From Vanessa cardui (taxonomy: Eukaryota > Arthropoda > Insecta > Lepidoptera > Nymphalidae), in contig NC_061134.1 in assembly GCF_905220365.1 (NCBI RefSeq), positions 4,975,001-5,039,000 of the forward strand: a stretch of DNA of 64,000 nucleotides, given 5' to 3'. The translations under genes and the position numbers were made by a program. Below, piece after piece: positions 23,629 to 35,600 of the stretch. A model generated the notes under the pieces. It saw only the letters and a list, made by a program, of their open reading frames with translations, was not told the DNA's origin and ran no database searches. Numbering within the stretch: position 1 is the stretch's first letter; each line of letters opens with the position of its first letter.

Positions 23629-26600
23629 TCAATCGAGTAGCGGCGGCGGGTTGGCGTGCGGGCGGTGCGCGGACAGGTGCTGCGCGAGGTGTCGCTGCTG
23701 CAGCAGCGTGTAGAGGATGCCTGCCTGCGCCATGGCGTCCACGGTGCCGGCCGCCAGCTGGTCGGCGCGCAGCTTGCCGCCCGCCGCGCTCGGCCGCAGC
23801 AGCGTCGGCCCGAACACGGTGGCCAGGTTGTGCAGTGACATCTTGTTCTCGCCTTCGTGCTGATTGACTCTGTTGAGATATCAAGATTACGTTACATGTT
23901 TGATAGTCAAGATGGCCCAGTGGTTAGAACGCGTGCATCTTAACCGATGATTGCGGGTTCAAACCCAGGCAAGCACCGCTGATTCATGTGCTTAATTTGT
24001 CTTTATAATTCATCTCGTGCTCAGCGGTGAAGGAAAATATCGTGAGGCAACCTGCATGTGACAAATTTCATAGAAATTCTGCCACATGACTGTGTATTCC
24101 ACCAACCGGCATTGGAACAGCGTGGTGGAATAACCACCACGCTTCTCCTCAAAGGGAGAGGAGGCCTTTAGCCCAGCAGTGGGGATTTACAGGCTGTTGT
24201 TGTTGATAGTCAAAATCATAATCTTTATTCAATAGAATTACTTTTAAAGTGTTTTGATCAAGTCAAGAAGAATACTTGAATTGTTTTTTTTATAAATTAC
24301 TTACAATATGTATAACCAACCTAAATGGCCCAGTGGTTAAAACGCGTGCACGTTAACTGATGATTGTAAAAACCCAGGCAAGCACCACTGAATGTTCATG
24401 TGCTTAATTTGTGTTTATAATTCATCTCGTACTCGGAGGTGAAGAAAAACATTGTGTGGAAACCTGCATTTACCTAGTTTCATAGAAACTCTGCCACATT
24501 TTCCACTAACCCGAATTGGAATAGCGTGGTGATTCCACCACGGTTCGGAACCGTCTCAAAGGGAGAGGAGGCCTTTAGCCATGCAGTGGGCAATTTACAG
24601 GCTGTTGTTGTAAAATAATTTTACTACTGCTTTTTTTTTTAAGTTTGCTACTATTACGTTATCCAAGCGTACACATGATTCCAAATAAAATCCTATCACG
24701 TTAACTTTCTCAAGTCTTATTCTAAACCTTTTTATTGAGAAGCTGAAATAAAGTATTACTCTACTATATACTTGAGGCTTCAACTTACTTGACAAAATGA
24801 TTAAGGAGAAAATCAATACAATTTTTATTGAGGTCTGGAAGTTGTGCGTAACATTTCAGTAGTGCGTGGCGTCTCGTGTGCGCCGGCCCTGAATCTGAAG
24901 AAGCCCCAGCACCCTGAAAGTAAAAAAAAAATATTATTAATAGGTTGAATCGTGTCATTTCGATCGATCGTAGGTAACAGGTAGGTCTTGTAAAATAAAT
25001 ATATAGATTATTCCTATCGACATTAAATTAATGTGGATAAGCAGTTTAACAGAATTTGTATCCAAACCCTTCGAGCTTGACCGAGCCGAATAAGGTTCTA
25101 TTAACATCGACCCGACTGTGAGAATTTTTTAATTTTAAATTGGTATTTTAAACCACACTAAACTTTTTTTCCGAGTAAATTATTGTTTGAAAATTTAATT
25201 TTAGATTTTTCTTGTATTTGTTTATTCATAATTTTATCAACATTATATCAATCATTATTTACTTCGTCACTCTGTATACAGATGAAGATATATTAAGAAG
25301 AAAAAAATGTAACCTCTTTCAAACTTATTCTGTATTGATTTCTTTTTTCTGTATTGATAACGATAATAATTAATCATATTATTTATACATATTAAGTAAA
25401 TTAAATGAATACCTGTGTTGATCCCCAAGCCCGTAACAATTCCGGATATAAGGCATCAGTAAACAGTGCCTCCGGCAATTCACGCAGGTACAACTTCAAT
25501 ACTCCGGTTACAGAGTGTACGTCAACCTCTTTTAATAACTGCTCAGCTTCGTATGCATCTGAAAAATAATAGGGTAAGTTTTTTCAATCACCATTAAATT
25601 CATCACGTGTTAGACACATTTATAGTACGACACAAATTAGATGTAGCATCGGAAAATGCAATGGAATGAAAATAAAACCGATTTCTGCCGATTTACACGA
25701 CCAATAGAAATAGCTCCCTATCGCGCTGTTCGACACTATTCGTCGCTATAGATTCTCGCGTCAGAGAAAGCAAGTGCATGTAAATTGACGTGTCAAATTG
25801 ACGAATATATTAGGTCATATGATATTACAAGTTATTACGTTTGTGCAAAGATCATATTCGCATGAGAAATAAATATTGATAATTTGGGATAGCGTATTTA
25901 ATTCGGATGTGATCGGTTTTACGAATTTTGCCGACGCGACATCTAAGTTGTGTCGTACTATACGTTATTGTATAAATTAGGACTATTTTTAGTAACGCAA
26001 TGGATTGTTCTCTTTTATTCACGAAGCAAACTGTTAATCGAATTTTATCCAATGCAGAGACAAGTTTTTGAGTATTTTTTTTTTTACTTTTTCAGACTAA
26101 TTTAAGATCAGTTGATTACTAATAAATTGGTAACTTACTAGTCTCGAAGCTCTTCTTGAGCCGATTGAGGTCGGAGGCGCTGCCGGAGACGCGATAGATG
26201 CCCACCTCGCCGATGCCGCGACGCTCCACCTCGCGCACGCACGCGCTTATTATGAAAGGGATGTTCCGTTTTTCACGTCTGCAAATTATATTAAATAATT
26301 TCTATTTTTACCATCGATATATCGATGAGTTAAAATAACTTCAATAAATCATAGATGTTTCTTTTAAAGTAAAGAAAATAATATCTTCCTAATAAAATAG
26401 AATCATGTTGGCATTATAGTCTGTTCGCGTTAAGAATGTAGTGTGTTGTTATTGTTTACCGGCCCCTTTGACCAATCAAATCTTTTCAAATTACAAAGTC
26501 ACGTTCACATTGAACAGGTAAAGACATAAGTTCGAACGTGACGGTTGTGGATTTAATTAATTATTAACTGATATTTTTATAATTTTTTTATTATTATTAA

Positions 26601-29600
26601 CTGATATTTAAAAAAAATGAATACCACACCAATTTGTAAAAATAAAAGTGTGAGAAATTCTGCGACCACGTCTTACAAGAATAAATTGCCATGTGGGATT
26701 TAGATAATGTTATGGAACTCGCTGCAGAAAATTATTTTATTATACACTAACGACGACACTAGTAATAGTGATTAAAATATTAATGACTAAATTTCGATTT
26801 TTTACGTTAATGTGTATTTTTTAAATACATTACGCTTAGCCTTTAAAACGAATATAATTTGTTGGAATTTTGACACAAATATACAAACACATTTACCCTT
26901 ATGTTAAAAAGATTTGATTGGTCAGGGGGCGGAGTAAGGACGGTAAACAATGACAACTCACTACATTCTTAACGCGAACAGACTATAGTAGCCAGGTTTA
27001 AAAATAGACAAAAAAGTAGGAAATATAAAGAAACTGACTTTGCGACGTGCGTGATCTTGGCGCCGAAGAGCGCGCCGGGCTTGGCGCTGGGCACGTGGCG
27101 CGCCGAGCGCTCGGGCGGCAGCAGGCGCACGCGCAGCGGCAGCGAGCCGCCGCCCACGCACACCGTGCGCGACACGCTCTCGCCCACCCACTCGCGCGAC
27201 AGCTGCCGCGGGACGCCCGACACGAATTACAATAGCGATTAGCAAACTTTGCCTCTACCGCAAAATGTAACAACAACAACAACAACAGCCTGTAAATTCC
27301 CACTGCTGGGCTAAAGGCCTCCTCTCCCTTTGATGAGAAGGTTTGGAACATATTCCACCACGCTGTTCCAATGCGGGTTGGTGGAATACACATGTGGCAG
27401 AATTTCTATGAAATTTGTCAAATGTAGGTTTCCTCACGATGTTTTCCTTCACCGCTGAGCACGAGATGAATTATAAAGACAAATTAAGCACATGAATCAG
27501 CGGTGCTTGCCTGGGTTTGAACCCGCAATCATCGGTTAAGATGCACGCGTTCTAACCACTGGGCCATCTCGACTCTTACAAAATGTAAACTGCTTAACAA
27601 AATATTGGAGACAATTATGAGCAGCGTGTGTGCGCAATGTACATGCACCTCTGTTTATTTATAAGCGTGTAGGTATGAACATAATAACTTCGATACCAGA
27701 TAAAAAAGATGAGGAATATAATCAGTATGATTTATTATTAGATGTATATTGTGTATAGATTTTTAAATCATGGTAACCCCGTAACAGTCAGGATGTCAGG
27801 ATGTCATCCCGTCATCATGTCAGGTATAGTACCTTAAGCGTACACTTTCCCCGGAGCACCGGGCGAGCGGCGTCCTCGTAGAGCAGCAGCCGCAAGTTCT
27901 GCGAGCCCTCGAGGTCGAGCGTGAAGCTCTCGTTCCAGCGCGGCTGCGCGCTGCGACACACCAGCTTAGACTTCGCCTTGCGGAAGTAGTGCCCATACGA
28001 ATCCACCTCTACCACGATGTAATAGTCTGGAAACAGCAGTATCATTTTACTGTCAATTTATTTTTATATTAATCCTGCTTAACAGAAAATTTGGACAAAA
28101 TATATTCGCAAGTAGGTTTTCTGATTTATCGGCAATCGGAAAAATACATTCTATGTTTACCAGTAATAGTTATACAAGCTGCGAGATAATCTTACCAGCT
28201 GAGGTATCCAAAGGTGCAGTCATGCCTCCTATATGTAGTTGCAAGTCTCCTAGCAGCAATGAGTCATCCCTACCGCTCCGAAGGAGGTAGGAGCCCATGT
28301 CTGTCTGCAAGTAGCTGCGACATGCTGTCACCCACCCTTGAAGTTCTAGCATTGATACAGTACTGGTGCCGGCGGGAGGCGCAGATGATGCCTATTAAAC
28401 ATTTAATCTTTAAAATAAAATTATAAACTCACTTCTCATATTTCATTAAATTTTTGAGTAACGTAAAAAGTACATTATTTAATGAGAGCTGTTATAACAC
28501 TCTTTGATGGATCAACATCTTACTTGGAATTTACATATCAAAATAGACAATAGCCATTATTTTATTGTATCTTGAGTTGATAATGATATATGATAAAGTA
28601 ATTGGTCCAGGCTCACCTGTAGAGCATGGATGGAATCAATCCACTGCGTGCGTTCGTATTCCGAGCTGAGGAAGAATATGTGTTGTCGCTGCAGTGTCGT
28701 GGAGCCCGGCGCCCGGGCGCCCACTCGGAACACCAGGTTCGGTGACGCCAGAACAAGCTGCCCCTCGAGCTCCGAAAGTTTCTTCCGTTGCTTTTCCGCC
28801 GCACCGCGACTACCGAGGCGTATTTTCTGTACGATTTGACAATTCTCAAAATTAGATAAATAACAGTAGTCAGTATTGTTGTGTTCCGGTTTGAAGGGTG
28901 AGTGAGCCAGTGTAACTACAGGCACAAGGGACATAACATCTTAGTTCCCAAGGTTAGTGGCGCAGTGACGATGTAAGGAATAGTTAATATTTCTCACAGC
29001 GTCATCGTCTATGGGTGATGGTGACCACTTACCATCAGGTGGCCCATATACTCGTCCGCCAACCTATACCATAAAAAAAAAAAAAGATTCCGACACTTCC
29101 ATCGAGGCACTGAATGACAGACCTTGTCGTCCTGCGTGGCGCGCTCCTCGGCCAGGATGAGGTCGCGCACGGTGCAGGCCTGCGACTTGAGCGCCACGAT
29201 GTTGGCGGGCGACGCCTCGCGCTCGGCGGCGCCGCCCGCGCCCTCGTCCTCCACCACCACGATGTCCGGCAGCGGAATGAACCACTTCAGCTCGAACGTG
29301 AATTTGTCTCGCCCGGAAGCCTGGCACATTGCACGACGTTAAATAAACAAAGAGGGTAGTCTAAACTACTGCACGTATGAATTCAGTTTTGTAGTTCGTA
29401 GTTTATACATCAATGAGGTGATAAATGAAATACTTCATGTAATTGAGTCGAGATGGCCCAGTGGTTAGAACGCGTGCATCTTAATCGATGATTGCGGGTT
29501 CAAACCCGCACCGCTGTTTCATGTGCTTAATTTGTCTTTATAATTAATCTCGTGCTCAGCAGTGAAGGAAAACATCGTGAGGAAACCTGCATGTGACAAA

Positions 29601-32600
29601 TTTCATAGAAATTCTGCCACATGTGTATTCCACCAACCCGCATTGGAACAGCGTGATGGAATATGTTCCAAACCTTCTCCTCAAAGGGAGAGGAGGCCTT
29701 TAGCCCAGCAGTGGGAATTTACAGGCTGTTGTTTGTTTGTTATGTAATTGAATTGCAGACACTTTGGCCTTTTCTATAAACTAAAATGATTTTCGCAATG
29801 TGATTTCGTCTAGGCCACGGTCATCGATATGTACCTTGTATTTGGCGCAGGCGATAACGTCGTTGAAAAGAAATAGATGTCTCAGTTTTCGATGTCCATC
29901 TGATAGCTCGACGATAAAGGAGTTTTTTACGAGTCTCCGCTGTGCTCGGTCTGCGTTCTGTAAAAATTATATAGATAAGTATACATTATATATTTCGACA
30001 AAATAATTTCAGAGACAAAATTAATGATTACCGGAAACATGGACTTGGTTTGTATAATATTGAATTCGTCTAAGAAATGTTGCGTCATATTCAACGCCTC
30101 GGTTAGCATCGCGTGATCGGGGTGACTCGCAGGCGTGTACTTTATAAGATCCTGAAAATAATTATTGTCATATTTATGTAACCGACTGTACCTCCTTGAA
30201 GAACATATATTCAAATATACATATGTATAATATAAATAAATATAAATATGAGACAACATCACATACATTACTCTGATCCCAATGTAAGTAGCTAAAGCAC
30301 TTGTGTATTGGAAAATCAGAAGTAACGACGGTACCACAAACATGCAGACCCAAGACAACATAGAAAAACTAATGATAATCTACATCGACTCAGTCGGGAA
30401 TCGAACCCAGGACCTCGGAGTTGTGTACCCATGAAAACCGGTGTACATACCAATCGACCACGGAGGTCGTCAAATATGTATATCATAATAGGCTATTTGA
30501 CAATGCCAAAAATACATTGTGAATTATTGTAATCAGTGTATATTATGACTTTAAAAATGGTTATTTACTAACGAAACTTGAAAATAATACTTAATTTATT
30601 CAAAAATCAATAAATAAAAATGCATTTTTTCAAACGTTTGTCACGTGACACAAAACGCTCCTGATTGGCCGGGCTTATGATGAAGTCACTTTCTTGTAAA
30701 CCTTACTTTTCTACTATATGTACCACAGATTAAAATACAGCAAAGTGACGTCACCGACCTCATCGCAGCGCCATATTGTCCAAGTAGCGTTTTCGCGCGT
30801 TATTTAAATATGGAATTTTTAATATGATATTTTTCAGCAAATATGTACTAGAAATAAAAAAAAATCTACTTTTACTGGGTTCCTTAACCTCTAGTAAATA
30901 ATATAAAATGGATTTTAAAAACCAGTCAAATAGCCTATTGTAAGCGCTTACGTGTAAAACAAGTGCGTTCTTCTGCACACGCGCTACGGGCTTGTGTAGG
31001 AGGTCATCGAGCGACATTGGCTGCCCACGACACGTGATCTGGCGCGTGAGGTCGGCGAAGCGCTGCGAGGTGGCGCAGCGCCGCCGCACCGCGTCCGTGG
31101 CGCGACCGTAGTTGTGCAGGAACGCACCATATACGTTTATATTTTCAGCCTTAAATAAACATACCAAAAGATTATTTATAATATTAGGCATAGCCGAATG
31201 CCGAAAAAAAAATTGAATAATAATGATGATAATGATAATGATGATAATAATGATAATATGAGACAACATCACATACATTACTCTGATCCCAATGTAAGTA
31301 GCTGAAGCACTTGTGTTATGGATATCAGAAGTAACGACGGTACCACAAACACCCAGACCCAAGACAACATAGAAAACTAATGGTAATCTACATCGACTCG
31401 GCCGGGAATCGAACCCGGGACCTCAGAGTGGCGTACCCATGAAAACCGGTGTACATACCACTCGACCATGGAGGTCGTCAAATCGTCAATAAATCATAAT
31501 TCTTGTGTATTTAAATAGCAACGATCTCCATTTCTTACCATTTTTTTAAAATGGATCCCTACAGACAATGGTTCTTCCCAACTGGCGACGGCATTCTTTA
31601 GACCTTCAAGGAAACTCTTGTGCAAGTCGTGCAACTCTGATATTTTATAGAATATTGTACCAAATTTTTCTTCTGTTATAACAGGTTGAGACGTCGACAG
31701 TGTCGCTTTTATAGCGTTCATGTACTGGAAAAGAAACATTTTTCTTAGTATATATTATTATATGTGTTTTTTAATATTATAGCTGAATCGTGATGCTCAC
31801 CTTCTCCATTACATAGAGGCATTCCACATACACTGTCTCGCTTTCTATGATACTTGTGACAATGCAACGGTGCATCGTGAGACGCTCGGCCTCCGCATTG
31901 CTACTGATGTTAGACTCCTGTAATTTTTTTTGACATATATTTACTTATTATACATATTTGTGTTATCATATAAAAGAGAAAGTTAAAGAAAAATATAAAT
32001 TTAATATTTTTCCTTTTTTGTGGCAATTCAGTTTGAAACTCACATAATATGTAATAATTAAATCTGCATCTCTTTTAGCATCAATGCGGCACTAACCTTG
32101 GGAGTTAAGATGTTTTGTCCTTAATATCCGTAGTTAGGAATAGAACAATACTAAGTATGTATAGTTGTTTGGCGGTAGAACATTCGATGAGTGATTTTTA
32201 CCTACCCAACGAGCACGCATAAAGCCCTACCATTTAGTTAACTTTCTATCAATTGAAAGTTTTTTTTTTAAAAGTTAGTTAGGGTATAATATATATATAA
32301 ATGAAGAAACTTATATGAAATACATATATTTTATACTCTATATATAGGCTAAAATAAAAGTGCTATACTCAGAGAAAATGTAGTTTTCTTCTACTAGTGA
32401 AAGAAGTCTTAAAACTGGATTTAAAGTCATATCAGTCATTACTATCGGAAATTATCCTTTATTATACATATTAGTACATATACATAATTTATTTCCTCCT
32501 ATACATAAGCTTACTTTGCCTCAGCTTCTTGTATGTTTTTTTGTTTCATTGTACAACTGATTGTATAACAAACAGGGTTGCAATTGCTCACATAAAACCT

Positions 32601-35600
32601 TTGTTTGTAAAAACAGGTTCAAAAAGTGCAGTTTGTTTATGGTTACAAATTAGCCAAAAAACAAACAATTCACATAATTCATAGAGTGAACTAAAACTTG
32701 CATTTCAGATTCGACTTTAAGCAAACTCATCAGTCATGAAAATAACAACTATTTTTCTCTTGTTGTTTTACTTAAATTTAGCGAAGTGTACGGATGTGGA
32801 CAGTAAGTATTACGGTGAAGCTTAGATTCTATTTTATTTGCTTTCTTTATTGGTCTTTAAAGCAGGTAACTTAAATACCCCAAGAGCCTGATAATGTATT
32901 GGCTCAATCACGTTACTAGTTATGCAGAGCATTATTATTTGTGACATAATATGTCCTATCTATTTTAGACTATACTTTAAAAGTACAAAAACACGCCGAC
33001 TTTTTTATTATAAATATATTTATAATTCATAGGTTATGAAATCAATCGTATTGAATTCACACCACTTCATGATGCGATTATACTAAACGACATTGTCGAT
33101 ATCTTCAGCGAGCTTGAAAATAGTATGGTAAGCAAAATAAAAATAGTAAACATTAAAAAATTCTTACGTAATCCATTGTTTATTCGATACATGTTTACAG
33201 AGTCCTCAATTAAATAATCACATGTTCAGTAACAGTGAAAGTGAGGAAGATATCGAAAATCTGCTGTCGGAGTACCAAAAATATTTAGATAAGGCACACG
33301 AGCAGAGGGTAAATTACATACGAAGAAACAAAAGCAAAAACAAAGTGCCACCCATGCGATATGAAAACTTCAATAAATTAAAACCAATTGAGCGAAATAA
33401 TTACGGCGAGAACAGTAATTTATACTTTAATGATATGAAACATCCAGCTTTCCTGAATACATTTATGCCACATAATTCAAACATATACAAATTTGTAAAA
33501 AAGAATGACAACCTATTCGATTTTTCAAAAAGTTTATATGGTGGTAAAAAAACAGAAGATTTACCTGCAATACTTCCGGAAAATCTATCAAAAACAATGA
33601 TATCATCTTGTTTTTGCCAAGAAAATATATTTCCATGCAAATGTCAATGCAAGAAATGCTTTTATAAAGAATCCGCTCCTTCGAGAAATTTTAATAAGAT
33701 TAATCACTTCACAGACAGTTTTTTAAAAACACCAAAATACTTTGAAGATAATCCAAGTAATATTTTGGACAACAATTTAAACATCCGAATAAAAATAGAC
33801 GTTCAATTGCCGAGCGCATTAAGTAATTTACTTAAATATCTAAAGCAATTTGACAGATATGAAGAACATGAAGATACTTTTCCAATACAAGATCCCTTAT
33901 CAAGCGTTAACTTTCCTTTTCCATATTTAAATTTTTCAATTCCAATTGATTTAATTGGATATAAAAAGAACATGTTAAAAGATACTTCAACGCCAATACA
34001 TAAAATAACTATTCATAAAAAGAAAAAGTTTCGTTTTGCCAATAATAACAAAAAACACAAAAACAAGAAAATGTACAATTTACAGAATTTTAAATTTGAA
34101 CCGCAACTGGAACTTAATATGACAAAAGTAGAAAATACTAACAGCTCTTTTAATAAAAATAGTTCATTCCACAATCATGAAGATACGAAGCTAACATCAA
34201 AAACAAATGAAACTAATGAAATTAAATCTAATGTTAATACAACTGTAACTCTTACTCCGAGAATTGTATTTACTCTTAATATAACAAAAGGCAGTTATAA
34301 CCGTTCCGAAAATGCGTCTAAAATAGAGAACAGTATTGAAACAGATTTCGAAACTGAAAAGGATAATGTATCGAATACGAAACTGTTACGGTTAAAACGT
34401 GAAATAAATAATAAATCAAGTAATTATCTTACATTGCTTAATAATAATAAGACAATGACAACATCCTTTGCAATAAATAATCGAACGAGTTTTCCTGAAG
34501 TGACATCTTCTAAAAAATTTGATACAGAGTCCGAGGTAGACGCTGAATTGGCATATTGGCCAATGGCGACAAAAAATCAATCCTTGATACATTCAAAGAA
34601 CATAACTGCCTTGATTTTAGATAGAGAAATTAAAAAAACAAAATTGAACATGACCAAAGATAAAATAATTAGTAATCATACTACAGCTTTAGAAAAAGCA
34701 ATATTTGGCGATGTGGATTGGAACGATATTGACGCCGTTGTTCCGGCTTTCATGTCTTTTGTGGGAAAATATATAACAGGCGTCTTAACGTTCTGCTCCG
34801 AAAATATATGCCACTCTATGAAATGTGCTAAAAAAGTATGTTTACATAGGATTTGTACACCAGGTAACCGGTACAATAATAAAGGTCATTGTGCAGGCAA
34901 CAACTACACTGGTAAGTTAATTGAATTAAAACATTTATATTACTCATGATAAAACAGAAACAAGTGTTACAGGAAGAAAATTAGCAAAGAAATAGCACCT
35001 TTATAAAAGTAAATTTTTAGGAATCTATAAAAGCATAATGTCTGTCCAGTAATATCAAATTATAAACCCCTTTTTTTTTCAGAATAAAGTAGTTTTTTTC
35101 CATTTGAAGTTCAGTTTTACGTGATGAGAAAGCTATCTTTTATGTATTTTATATATATAATAAATAAATAGAAATTCACAAATATTGTATTATGAACTTT
35201 TCAGATAGCGTAGCAACTATGGAGTCTATAATGGATTTACCATCAAATATAGCTTTTGAAGTTGTTGATATATTAGAGGAGAAAATGTTGGGAAAGTTGT
35301 TCGGAAAAGGAACTCTATGTATTCACTCAAAATGTAGTACTTTTGCAGCATTTAAGAAAACATTTAAAAAGACCAAATGCACATTTAAAGAACTTAATTT
35401 AGCAGGTCATTGTACTAATTTGAAGAATATTAAAATTATATAAGAAAAAAAGTTACGTAACCTATTATCAAGCAGCCGCGGCGTAAACGTTTGGTGTTTA
35501 TAAACATTAAGTACTTTGCTCATTAAGCTCTGATAAAATGCTGGAGTTGTTTGCTATTTATCTGAAGTAGTTACGTTAGTTAACGTTACGAGAAAAAACG

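Noticed and set aside
23438..23884. Long frames on both strands around 23620-23880
   Set aside because: GC-rich shadows of the last BCR exon. Only the frame ending at 23629 carries the RhoGAP signature.
23911..23955. tRNA gene signal (A and B boxes), repeated at seven other sites
   Set aside because: These are heads of SINEs with (GTT)n tails and target duplications. The cloverleaf is not complete.
27047..27393. Ala/Arg-rich frames around 27000-27390
   Set aside because: Shadows of a GC-rich BCR exon and of an S1 SINE.
28390..28406. Acceptor at 28391 (TTTAATAG) for BCR exon 15
   Set aside because: It puts the exon out of phase with exon 14 and hits a stop. The acceptor ending at 28407 keeps frame and adds the KC-containing segment seen in human BCR.
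33222..34949. Free-standing single-exon gene from the ATG at 33222 to the stop at 34949
   Set aside because: Upstream exons with a signal peptide splice in frame to 33201, and a strong donor at 34912 joins in phase to 35205, giving a longer secreted protein.
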